Shown one piece after another: positions 9,126-16,847 of a DNA stretch of 42,124 bases. A program made the position numbers and the translations under genes. How positions within the stretch are numbered: position 1 is the first letter of the stretch; each line of letters starts with the position of its first letter. The stretch comes from an uncultured Bacilli bacterium (GTDB lineage Bacteria; Bacillota_I; Bacilli_A; RF39; UBA660). The notes below the pieces were generated by a model, which worked only from the letters and a program-made list of their open reading frames with translations, made no database searches and had not been told where the DNA came from. The stretch lies in the NCBI GenBank assembly GCA_947594595.1, contig CANQEE010000003.1, forward strand, positions 1 to 42,124. The letters run 5' to 3'.

Positions 9126-9803
9126 TTACTTTGCTTCAGCTGGAATTGTTATTGAACCAGAATTATTATAATTACTATAGTTAATTTCAACTACTTCGGA
9201 AATTCCCATTATTTCCATTTCAAAATTCATTTTTTCTATATAATTGGAAGAATTAACAAGAATACTTATATTGATATCATTGCTTACAATTTTACTTGTA
9301 TCAATACTAGAATCTGCTTGAGCCATTGCTGCGGCAAGTTTCTCGCTTGATATTGTACCAGTATATAATGTATTACTTCCTTGCATTTCTTCTTTAATAT
9401 CAAAAATATAATTATTCAAATTTAACCATGAATTCGTATTTGAATTTTTCACAGAAGTAGAGGTCCATTTACCATTGGAAGCATCACTACTATATGGAGA
9501 GTATACCTTTGTATACGCTTTACCATTGCCATAATCATAATATTCTTCTGTATTAACTCCATAAGTAGATGTTGAACAGTACCCTATTTTATTCTTACGA
9601 TCTTCTTTACAACTCATTGTTGTTGCCACATCCACAATTCCTGTTTTTGTAGTAATTTTTGCAGTATAACTAAAGTTATCTAAATGATTTGTCATTACGT
9701 CCTTTATCTTAGCTAACTGACTATCCTTATTTACTTCTTCTTTTGTAAAACTACATCCAGAAATTCCAATCAAAACTACCATTAAAATAAATAAACGTTT
9801 CAT
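9126..9803 (-). CDS. Predicted lipoprotein, LolA/LppX-like
   Basis: The start at 9803 (MKRLFILMVV) gives a 225-residue protein with a signal peptide and the lipobox ISGC, so it should be anchored to the outer face of the membrane. The upstream gene's stop is one base before this ATG and no separate ribosome site is seen, which indicates translational coupling; a longer in-frame extension overlapping that gene is unlikely. The mature part is beta-rich with alternating polar and hydrophobic residues, contains two Cys about 14 apart (CKEDR..., GYCSTS) that could form a disulfide, and has the look of LolA/LppX-type lipid-carrier or DUF6612-like lipoproteins. That fold call is inference from pattern only. 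Confidence 0.8.
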   Translation of the reverse strand: MKRLFILMVVLIGISGCSFTKEEVNKDSQLAKIKDVMTNHLDNFSYTAKITTKTGIVDVATTMSCKEDRKNKIGYCSTSTYGVNTEEYYDYGNGKAYTKVYSPYSSDASNGKWTSTSVKNSNTNSWLNLNNYIFDIKEEMQGSNTLYTGTISSEKLAAAMAQADSSIDTSKIVSNDINISILVNSSNYIEKMNFEMEIMGISEVVEINYSNYNNSGSITIPAEAK

Positions 9804-9804
9804 A

Positions 9805-10422
9805 TTAAAACTTATGCCCACACATGAAACATTGCGTTGCTGTTTCATCTACTTGATTCCCACAGTTTGGACAGAATTTTGTATTTATTGCACTATTTTG
9901 AACTGGTTGTTGCATTTGTGGTTGTGTTGGTTGTTGGTAGTTTTGTTGTGGATTAACATTTTTGTTATTATATCCTTGATTCACATTCGCTTGTGTCTCA
10001 GTTGGTTTCTTATATAGAATTGCATGAGCAACTAAACATATAACACCTAACCATAATAAATAGAAACCAAGTCCATTTTTTAAGTATTCACTATTAAAAT
10101 CAGATTTTGTATTTAAGTAAATAACAAATCCCACTACTAATATTGTAGGTATAATAGATAATTTAGGACTAGCATTTTCAATTTTTCTACCTAAATTAGA
10201 ATTAAATACTCGAGGAATATCTTTTTGCAAAAAATCCCTAAATATAAACATTGTATTTAAAATTATTAACACAACAATTATCTTGCCTTCCCAGTATTTC
10301 CATAATGATATAGAATACGAGTATCCTAAAAATGAAACTTGAAAATATGGTGTTATTGTACCTACAAACAAACATGCAATTCCAATGATTGCCAATATTC
10401 TTTTATTTTTCAAAACATCCAT
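9805..10422 (-). CDS. Membrane protein with C-terminal zinc ribbon
   Basis: 205 residues. Four hydrophobic segments fill roughly residues 8-140. A Gln/Asn/Pro-rich cytosolic linker (about 145-178) follows, then a zinc ribbon with Cys184-x2-Cys187 and Cys198-x2-Cys201 ending in GHKF. The ATG is preceded by AAGGAAAGG overlapping the end of the WG-repeat gene. The mirror-image layout of its neighbour at 12125-12979, which has ribbon and linker first and membrane region after, suggests the two may sit in one complex. No catalytic residues are seen. Function unknown. Confidence 0.8.
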   Translation of the reverse strand: MDVLKNKRILAIIGIACLFVGTITPYFQVSFLGYSYSISLWKYWEGKIIVVLIILNTMFIFRDFLQKDIPRVFNSNLGRKIENASPKLSIIPTILVVGFVIYLNTKSDFNSEYLKNGLGFYLLWLGVICLVAHAILYKKPTETQANVNQGYNNKNVNPQQNYQQPTQPQMQQPVQNSAINTKFCPNCGNQVDETATQCFMCGHKF

Positions 10423-10427
10423 TTTTC

Positions 10428-12125
10428 TTACCTTTCCTTATTTGATTCATAAAATAATTTTCCATTATAGGCATAATATTGTTCATTATTATCTTTGGTA
10501 ATTAAGATGTAATGATCATAAAAGTTTGGTGAGCTTTCTAACTTTAATATTTCTGCTTTTTTACTTATATCATAAAGAATATATTTTGAATCAGTCGTTG
10601 ATAATTTTGCATAATATTTATTTTGTTTTTCAGTAATATCAATATCAGAATATTTGCAATCTAATACTTGTTTTCCATTCTTATCTAAAATTCCCTTTAA
10701 ATTATTTTTAGTAACTATATAATAGTTATTGTATAAAGAAAGATTATCAAAATCATCACTAATCTTTTTACCTGTGGTGTCAATTAGATAATACTTTTCT
10801 TTATCATCACTAACTTTAGCAAATCCATTTTTGTCAAAATTATCAGCTCTAGCAAATGATTTGCCAAAAGCATTTTCGCCTTTTGAATTATAAAACTCAT
10901 AAGTACCAGAAGATGTCCCACAAGATGAACTATAATAGGTTCCTAAAATATACAAGCCCTTTTCAACATAACCTGTTCCTTTTATATTTCTACACGAAAT
11001 ATTTTTAACAACTTTACCATCAATATAAAAATCAACCCCATTAAATGAACCTTCTTTGTTTTGAGCATAATGGTTATTATCTAGATAGAGTTTTTTTGAA
11101 ATATTTATTCCAACATTTAGGTTATTATCTAAAAGATATGCCTTATTATCTTTACTACATACTAGATTACTATTTTCATAATAAACTTGATCACATTTAT
11201 CATTTAAATCATATAATTTACCATCTTTTATAAATTTATAATAGGTGTTATCTTGACTTTGAAACCACCCAACACAAGAATTTAGAGTAATTATTTTTCC
11301 ATCGTCTTCAACATGATTGACACAGTAATGTTTATCATCAGTAAAAGATATTACTTCTTTTCCTGTTTTTTCATTGAATATAAAATTTTTGTTATTATAA
11401 AATACCGATATGTATCCATCTTCTTCATTTGTTTCCGGATCATCCTCAATATTTTCTAAAATAGGAAAACTTGTCATTACCTTACCCTGATAGTTTAATA
11501 CTTTATATGTTTTCGTAGATTTTTCTTCCAAGATTGAATAATATTCACCAATAAAAGTGTTTAGATCATTCTCTTCTAAATCATATAAAACTTTCCCTGT
11601 CCCATCAATAAGGAAGTCGTGATAATCTTCCCCTTGAGCTTTATACATACCTGCTTCGGTTGAAATATAAGAATACTTGCCAAAATCTACTGTCATTTTC
11701 CCATTAGAATCAATTATTCCATAAGCATCATCTTTTTCTACTAAAGATGTTCCATTTACAAAATTACTTGCTGAATTAAATATAAATTCTGTAAGTTGCT
11801 TTCCTTCATCATTAAATAAGGCATATTTACTATCTTCATTTTTAATAAAAAATGCAGTAGAATAAGTGATATCTTTTTCTAAATTTTTATTTTTATCTTT
11901 ATTAAAATAAAAGAAAGCAATTATACCAAAAATTATTATTATAACAATTACGATCCATATTACTTTTTTATTATTTTTTGTTTGATTACTTGAAGTATCA
12001 ATATAATTATTATTTATAGGTTGCTGTATAGGTTGATTTTGAGGTTGTGCATATGTGGGTTGACTTATTTGTTCGTTACTGGTGTTAATTTGTTGTGAAA
12101 GGTTATTATTAAATTCATTATTCAT
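10428..12125 (-). CDS. Membrane-anchored WG-repeat protein
   Basis: 565 residues. An Asn/Gln/Pro-rich cytosolic N-terminus (1-50) is followed by one membrane segment (about 55-75). A long extracytoplasmic region then carries repeated motifs of the WG (KWG) type: YGIIDSNGKMTVDF, LIDGTGKVLYDL, YKVLNYQGKVM, YLIDTTGKKI and LKGILDKNGKQVLDCKYSDI. WG repeats are thought to form beta-propeller-like folds used in binding. It overlaps the stop of the preceding gene by one base. It lacks a zinc ribbon of its own but shares the Gln/Pro-rich tail seen in other operon members. Likely a ligand-binding or sensing surface protein. Confidence 0.85.
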   Translation of the reverse strand: MNNEFNNNLSQQINTSNEQISQPTYAQPQNQPIQQPINNNYIDTSSNQTKNNKKVIWIVIVIIIIFGIIAFFYFNKDKNKNLEKDITYSTAFFIKNEDSKYALFNDEGKQLTEFIFNSASNFVNGTSLVEKDDAYGIIDSNGKMTVDFGKYSYISTEAGMYKAQGEDYHDFLIDGTGKVLYDLEENDLNTFIGEYYSILEEKSTKTYKVLNYQGKVMTSFPILENIEDDPETNEEDGYISVFYNNKNFIFNEKTGKEVISFTDDKHYCVNHVEDDGKIITLNSCVGWFQSQDNTYYKFIKDGKLYDLNDKCDQVYYENSNLVCSKDNKAYLLDNNLNVGINISKKLYLDNNHYAQNKEGSFNGVDFYIDGKVVKNISCRNIKGTGYVEKGLYILGTYYSSSCGTSSGTYEFYNSKGENAFGKSFARADNFDKNGFAKVSDDKEKYYLIDTTGKKISDDFDNLSLYNNYYIVTKNNLKGILDKNGKQVLDCKYSDIDITEKQNKYYAKLSTTDSKYILYDISKKAEILKLESSPNFYDHYILITKDNNEQYYAYNGKLFYESNKER

Positions 12126-12979
12126 TATTTAAACATATCCATTATGTTGTCTAGTCCACCTGCTACTGAACTCATAAACAATTTCATATATGCATAATAT
12201 CCTGCAACTGCTAATATACCAAAACATATTAAGTTAAAGTATATTTTTGCATCTTTCTCTAATTTCAATTCACTATTCATCAATTCATACAATATTATTA
12301 AAGTATAAACTGCACCAACAACCATAAATACTATACTTAAAGGACTCCATATCATACCACCTAATGGAGATAAAATCATTATTCCAAAAACAGCAGGTAT
12401 GACTGATGTTGCTGCAATAGATAACGATTTTATAAAACTTAATTGTTTTTTTGCAACTAAACCGCCTAAATAAAATACTAATGTTATAGCAAAAATTATA
12501 CAAACATAAATCAAAAAGTTCTTACCTATTAGTTCTAACCATTTGATATTTTGTAAATTATCCCATTGCCATGAGGATGTATGACCCTCTGTCCAACTAT
12601 AACTTGATACTCTCACAGTTGTTAAAATTGTTTTAACCATATTGATGATTGTCATCACTACACTAACAACCAAAGCCAATATAACTGATGTTTTAGGATT
12701 ATTTAACTTTGTTTCTTCTTCTTGAAAACATTTAAATGGCTTTAAAAGAATAGCAATTATATACATGAAATAATTTAATGATGCCGTACTAACAGGATTG
12801 TTAGGTTGTTGGGTAGTTTGATTTTGAGAACCCACAAAAGTAGATTGAGCAACTTGCTCATTCATAGGAGCATTGTTAACAACATGATTCATGGATTGTA
12901 ATTCTTGTAAATTCGTTCCACATTTTATGCAAAATGTTGATCCATTCATATTTTCTGCTCCACATTTTGGACAATTCAT
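12125..12979 (-). CDS. Zinc-ribbon polytopic membrane protein, Yip1-like topology
   Basis: 284 residues. The N-terminal zinc ribbon (Cys3, 6, 17, 20) has the same spacing as that of the vWA protein. A Gln/Asn/Pro-rich linker (about 28-60) and five to six membrane segments follow, with a layout reminiscent of Yip1/DUF1282 proteins (inference). The ATG overlaps the TGA of the preceding gene (ATGA), and its ribosome site GGAGGA lies inside that gene, showing translational coupling. No catalytic motif is visible. Confidence 0.8.
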   Translation of the reverse strand: MNCPKCGAENMNGSTFCIKCGTNLQELQSMNHVVNNAPMNEQVAQSTFVGSQNQTTQQPNNPVSTASLNYFMYIIAILLKPFKCFQEEETKLNNPKTSVILALVVSVVMTIINMVKTILTTVRVSSYSWTEGHTSSWQWDNLQNIKWLELIGKNFLIYVCIIFAITLVFYLGGLVAKKQLSFIKSLSIAATSVIPAVFGIMILSPLGGMIWSPLSIVFMVVGAVYTLIILYELMNSELKLEKDAKIYFNLICFGILAVAGYYAYMKLFMSSVAGGLDNIMDMFK

Positions 12980-14523
12980 TGTTTTCCTCCTTTATCTATA
13001 TTATCTTTAATAAAACTTGCAATAGGATTACTATTTGCAACTGAATTAACAACACTATTGGTAATGTTTTGCCCTGTTAATGAATCAAAAACTTTACTCG
13101 TGCTTGTTTGTCCATCAACTCTTTTATTGTTTGCACCATTCATAGTAGAATTCGTAAGACCTTGTTCTGATTTAATAAAGTTATCTACTTTTCTTAAATT
13201 GGTCATATTTTTTTTCGTTTCTGTTTCATAAGTATGTCTGGCATTAGAATTACGATACCTTATAAACATGAGAATAAAATAAACAACTCCAGAGAATAAA
13301 AATAAGAAACTATAATCAAAATCTACAAAGAACATAGCAATGATACCTAGAATTTCAACTAAAAATGATATTCCTATTAACTTGGGCATGTGTATTGGTA
13401 CACTACCCATTGTTTCCTTCGTTCTTGCATTAACTGCAACGTAATGTAATATTTTTCTATTTCCATTGACTTGTTGATAACTATATAACCAAACAGGCAA
13501 ATATGCTGCCTTCCATTGTTGTCCTTTTACACTGAATTGTTCATTAGACCATGCAACACCACGATCATATTCCTTTAACGTTTCATTTGCAGCAAATCTT
13601 GCAATATCTTTTGATTCTGTATCTACAATTGATCTTAATTGGTCAACATTCGTATCCCTTTTTTCAGAGGTATAACCTTTTAAATAGTTCGCATTATATT
13701 TAACACTATTTTCAACATCAAAAGGCATAATAGCATTGATTACATTATTTGTTTCATCTGAAGCAGTATTATTCAGTTTATCAAGACTCGATTCAACTGA
13801 AAGTCCACTGATTGCTAAGTCAAATTCTCTTTCAACATGATATAAATCAGCATCATAATAGGCTTGTTGATTATTACCACTACCTCGAAAGTATTTTTTT
13901 GTTTGATGTTCACCCTCTCCAATAAAATTAGCATGAGCATTAACATCTACGATCATATAAGGAAAATATACACCCATTATATTTTCAGTAGTAAATTCTT
14001 CTCTAAATTTTGGATGTGCAAAAAATTTTCTCTTTCCTACAAATTTTTCAATTTCTAATTTAGCAGTATCTTTATTGATGTTGAAAGGCAATACAACATC
14101 TGGAATACTACCATTAGGAATTTGTTGATTCACAGATAATGTGTTTCTACACCAATGGCATCTAGCTTGCGAAGCAGAAGCAGTATCTATCACAACTTCC
14201 GCGCCACAACTACTACATTTAAAAGTTAGAACTTCATTGGTATCCGCAACAATATCGGTCGCTCCTGAACCCATAACTTGCCCTTGTAATTGAGATATAT
14301 CTTCTACCATACCTGAAACTTTTTCAGGTTCAAACTCATGACGGCAAAAATTACATCTTAATTTACCATTATTTGTATTTGTTGAAATATCTGTCGAACC
14401 ACATCGTGGACATTTTTCTTGTCCATCTTTTGCGTCGACGTCCGTCTTTACAATAGTAGGCTCATGATTTTGAATATTATTATTTATAGGAGGAGTTATA
14501 TTTGAATTAGAACCGTCTTGCAT
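12976..14523 (-). CDS. YdjG-like protein: two zinc ribbons and two membrane segments
   Basis: 515 residues. Two TFIIB-like zinc ribbons (Cys38/41/57/60 and Cys103/106/122/125) are followed by a soluble region of about 230 residues, then two membrane segments near 377-421 and a polar tail. The order and the adjacency to an SPFH/SHOCT gene match Bacillus subtilis YdjG-YdjI of the pspA-ydjGHI envelope-stress operon. In databases such ribbons are often mislabelled as PriA-like or TFIIB-like; DNA binding is not implied. It starts 3 bases after the stop of the SPFH gene without a strong ribosome site, so it is probably translationally coupled. It is longer than YdjG (about 340 residues, from memory). 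Probable membrane partner of the SPFH protein. Confidence 0.8.
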   Translation of the reverse strand: MQDGSNSNITPPINNNIQNHEPTIVKTDVDAKDGQEKCPRCGSTDISTNTNNGKLRCNFCRHEFEPEKVSGMVEDISQLQGQVMGSGATDIVADTNEVLTFKCSSCGAEVVIDTASASQARCHWCRNTLSVNQQIPNGSIPDVVLPFNINKDTAKLEIEKFVGKRKFFAHPKFREEFTTENIMGVYFPYMIVDVNAHANFIGEGEHQTKKYFRGSGNNQQAYYDADLYHVEREFDLAISGLSVESSLDKLNNTASDETNNVINAIMPFDVENSVKYNANYLKGYTSEKRDTNVDQLRSIVDTESKDIARFAANETLKEYDRGVAWSNEQFSVKGQQWKAAYLPVWLYSYQQVNGNRKILHYVAVNARTKETMGSVPIHMPKLIGISFLVEILGIIAMFFVDFDYSFLFLFSGVVYFILMFIRYRNSNARHTYETETKKNMTNLRKVDNFIKSEQGLTNSTMNGANNKRVDGQTSTSKVFDSLTGQNITNSVVNSVANSNPIASFIKDNIDKGGKQ

Positions 14524-14526
14524 TTT

Positions 14527-15732
14527 TTATAATCCCAATAATTGTGCCTTTAATTTATCATAATCTTCTTGCGTAATTAACCCTGCATCTAATAATTTTT
14601 TCTTTTCACTTAAAACTGTCATTGGATCTTGTTGTGCTGTTTCTTGAGCTTGCTGTACAGGTTGGGCTTGACCAAATGCAGGTTGATAGGAAGATTGAGT
14701 TGGTTGTTGTTGCATTGCACCCATCATATTCCCTGCTGCATTCATGCCCATTCCCATAAAGGCCATACCTGCACCACCTCCGTTTTCACCAGCGGCTTGC
14801 ATTCCTCTAGCAACAGCCTGTTGCATAAATGCATTGCCTCTTGCACCAGATAGTGCATCTGCTGCTTTTACATCCTTCATTAGTTTCTTTGTATCTTCAT
14901 CATATTCAATAGCAAGAATTGCTGTTTTAACGATTTCAAGTCCTCTATCACTTTTCCATTGATAGGCATCTTCAACTGCTTGTGCCATAGCTTGTGCAAA
15001 ACCTATTTGATCCCCTTGAATCTTTGAAATACGGTTTCCTTTGCTTGGATCATTTGTATAATTTGAAAATGCTGCTGACAAAGTACCAACTACTTCATTA
15101 AATAATTGACTTCCAGCATCATTATCCATATCAGCAAAGTCAAATACAGGAGCTCCTGGTTGTAAATATTTAGCAGGAACAAAATTCTTCACGAATAATA
15201 ATGGATCAACTATTTTTAAAGTATATGTACCTCTAGTTACCGCTCCAACTTGTGTTCCAAAAAAGGCATCATCCCAATATATTTCTGATTGCGTACCAAA
15301 TTTATTATTTGGTATTTCTTTTAAATTAACATAAAATGCTAATTGTTGACTGCCAGGTTGTCCACCAAATTTAACCTTTTCCCATGTAGATTTAAGAGTT
15401 TGACCAAAAATACCATCTCCTGCAAACATAGATTGTGAATTTGGGTCATCTGATCTAAATTCAAAACCTCCTGGCTCTGCTATACAACCTGTAATAGCAC
15501 CATCTTGAATAGTAATAAGGGCAGTACCTTCTGGTACAACTATTTTACTACCATTCGTAATAATATTTTCATTTCCCTTATAATTTTCACCACGACCATT
15601 GTTTTGTGATTGTGGTACAGCTTGAAATAATCCTGCAGTACCAGGAACGTTTGCTCTAGGCATATAAAAATCTTTCCATTGATCTGCAAATGTGCCACCC
15701 AGGGCACCTGAAAATGCTTTAATAAAACCCAT
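14527..15732 (-). CDS. SPFH-domain protein with C-terminal SHOCT motif (YdjI-like)
   Basis: 401 residues from the ATG at 15732. A GTG two codons upstream is rejected because it sits 3 bases from the GGAGGT site, while the ATG is 8-9 bases away. The protein opens MGFIKAFSGALGGTFADQWK, the start seen in the YdjI/'virion core protein-like' SPFH family. It has a band-7-like beta/alpha domain, then an Ala/Gly/Met-rich helix, a Gln/Pro-rich linker and a terminal SHOCT motif (LLDAGLITQEDYDKLKAQLL). Relatives form membrane-associated scaffolds. It is the first gene of the operon, which suggests high expression relative to the later genes. In Bacillus the homologue accompanies PspA; no pspA is in this window. 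Confidence 0.85.
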   Translation of the reverse strand: MGFIKAFSGALGGTFADQWKDFYMPRANVPGTAGLFQAVPQSQNNGRGENYKGNENIITNGSKIVVPEGTALITIQDGAITGCIAEPGGFEFRSDDPNSQSMFAGDGIFGQTLKSTWEKVKFGGQPGSQQLAFYVNLKEIPNNKFGTQSEIYWDDAFFGTQVGAVTRGTYTLKIVDPLLFVKNFVPAKYLQPGAPVFDFADMDNDAGSQLFNEVVGTLSAAFSNYTNDPSKGNRISKIQGDQIGFAQAMAQAVEDAYQWKSDRGLEIVKTAILAIEYDEDTKKLMKDVKAADALSGARGNAFMQQAVARGMQAAGENGGGAGMAFMGMGMNAAGNMMGAMQQQPTQSSYQPAFGQAQPVQQAQETAQQDPMTVLSEKKKLLDAGLITQEDYDKLKAQLLGL

Positions 15733-16067
15733 ATTCACTTACCTCCAATTTCTTATTTCATCATTTTCAAGATGAATAGTGAGATTACAAACAAATTACC
15801 AATAAATTAGTTATATTCGCTATTATTAACTGATATCGACTTTTATAAATCACCACCTAACTTTCTAAAATTTTAACTTGCTCTTTCTTGGTATTTATTT
15901 TTTTAGACCAACCGACTAAAACCAATAACTGAATCTAACTATATATTTTTTAGTGGCATTTCTTACACTTTTAAACAAATACGAATGTGATTTATAACAA
16001 TACAGAAAACCTAAAGAATATAAGAAATTTATATCAAATACCTCCTTTGACTCACCTATTCTACACA

Positions 16068-16073
16068 ATTATA
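16068..16073 (-). promoter_or_regulatory. Candidate extended -10 promoter of the zinc-ribbon operon
   Basis: The minus strand reads TGTTATAAT, a perfect -10 with the TG extension; the -35 region (GTGCAA) is poor and is covered by one copy of the 12-bp repeat. A weak -35 overlapped by a repeat fits a regulated promoter. No sigma-W type -35/-10 pair was found. Confidence 0.45.
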
Positions 16074-16091
16074 ACAAAATTCGACGAAAAT

Positions 16092-16156
16092 TGCACTATT
16101 TTTGGATGTTTTCATAACTTTACTGACTAATAATGAGTAAAAAATGCACTATTTTT
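16092..16156. repeat. 12-bp direct repeat, candidate operator of the XRE regulator
   Basis: TGCACTATTTTT occurs at 16092-16103 and again at 16145-16156, start to start 53 bases (about five helical turns). One copy covers the -35 region of the operon promoter; the other lies about 20 bases upstream of the -35 of the regulator promoter. The position suits autoregulation and coordinate control. Confidence 0.5.
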
Positions 16157-16174
16157 ATAGGATAATGAGAATAG

Positions 16175-16201
16175 TTGCATATAACTAACCTTTAATATAA
16201 T
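16175..16201 (+). promoter_or_regulatory. Candidate promoter of the XRE regulator gene
   Basis: TATAAT at 16196-16201 with TTGCAT at 16175-16180, spacing 15 (short). The transcript would start around 16208, immediately before the AGGAGGTGA ribosome site at 16212-16220. Confidence 0.45.
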
Positions 16202-16225
16202 ACTGATTTTTAGGAGGTGAAAGAG

Positions 16226-16657
16226 TTGAAATTCAAAAAAGATGATGAAAATTATATTTATCAACTAATTGGGAAAAATATTAAAAAATATAGAAAACTG
16301 AAAGGTTGGACTCAAGAGCGTTTAGCTGAAGAAATCAATTATTCTCTCTCATTTATCAGTGGTATCGAATCTACAGCATATCATCAGACTTTTTCTCTAG
16401 GTGCATTGTGGCGAATCTCTAGAGTATTAGGAGTTGATTTTTGCAAATTATGTGAAGATACCGATAATATTAAGAAGGTAAAATTTATAACATATAAATG
16501 TGAGTCTTGTGGGATAGAAACAAAAATGCCTATACAAGTAGTAAGGCATTTTAAAAATATTTACGAATTAACAAACAATAAAAACATTCCAACTTTTGAT
16601 TGTACAAATTGTGATGGGCAATTAAAACCTATCAATCCAATGGATTTAATCGAGTAG
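16226..16657 (+). CDS. XRE-family regulator with C-terminal zinc-ribbon-like module
   Basis: 143 residues from a TTG at 16226, 8 bases after AGGAGG; the in-frame GTG at 16217 is inside that ribosome site and is rejected. Residues about 13-72 form a Cro/C1-type helix-turn-helix (GKNIKKYRKLKGWTQERLAEE, SLSFISGIE). The C-terminal part has Cys92-x2-Cys95 and Cys126-x2-Cys129, a split zinc-ribbon arrangement unusual in small XRE proteins; it may bind metal, sense redox or contact operon products (inference). It is divergent from the operon and the only plus-strand gene for many kilobases. It probably represses or activates the operon through the 12-bp repeats. Confidence 0.85.
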   Translation: MKFKKDDENYIYQLIGKNIKKYRKLKGWTQERLAEEINYSLSFISGIESTAYHQTFSLGALWRISRVLGVDFCKLCEDTDNIKKVKFITYKCESCGIETKMPIQVVRHFKNIYELTNNKNIPTFDCTNCDGQLKPINPMDLIE

Positions 16658-16770
16658 AAAGAAAGAATAAATTATTTCGTTTCTCTTACGTCCCTGTACG
16701 TATCATTCGGTAACAGCAGTTCGTTTTAGTATAATGATTCATTGGAAAGAATCCCCTTTTTTTGCATTAA

Positions 16771-16807
16771 AAAAAATGAATCTGTGAATTAAACAAATTC
16801 ATTTTTT
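16771..16807. terminator. Bidirectional terminator between the regulator and the polydockerin gene
   Basis: AAAAAATGAAT (16771-16781) and ATTCATTTTTT (16797-16807) are perfectly complementary 11-base arms with A and T runs on both sides, between convergent genes. Confidence 0.75.
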
Positions 16808-16847
16808 CTTTTTTTTATTTCTTTCAACAGGCTTTCTCCATATAATT

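Larger units (their letters stand above)
15733..16225. other. Divergent regulatory region of the operon and its XRE regulator
   Basis: About 490 bases without a convincing gene. It holds an extended -10 box facing the operon (16068-16073), a promoter facing the regulator (16175-16201) and a 12-bp direct repeat between them. On the minus strand a strong ribosome-like AAAGGAGGT at about 16040-16049 leads into no open frame (TTG ATA TAA), so the operon leader is likely about 330 bases and untranslated. I saw no recognised riboswitch. Confidence 0.6.

Noticed and set aside
12976-14523. Zinc ribbons suggesting a TFIIB-like or PriA-like DNA-binding protein
   Set aside because: The ribbons are followed by membrane segments and the gene pairs with an SPFH gene, so a membrane-associated role is more likely.
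15733-16225. Sigma-W-type promoter for the SPFH operon, as for Bacillus pspA
   Set aside because: I looked for a TGAAAC/CGTA-like pair on the minus strand and did not find one.
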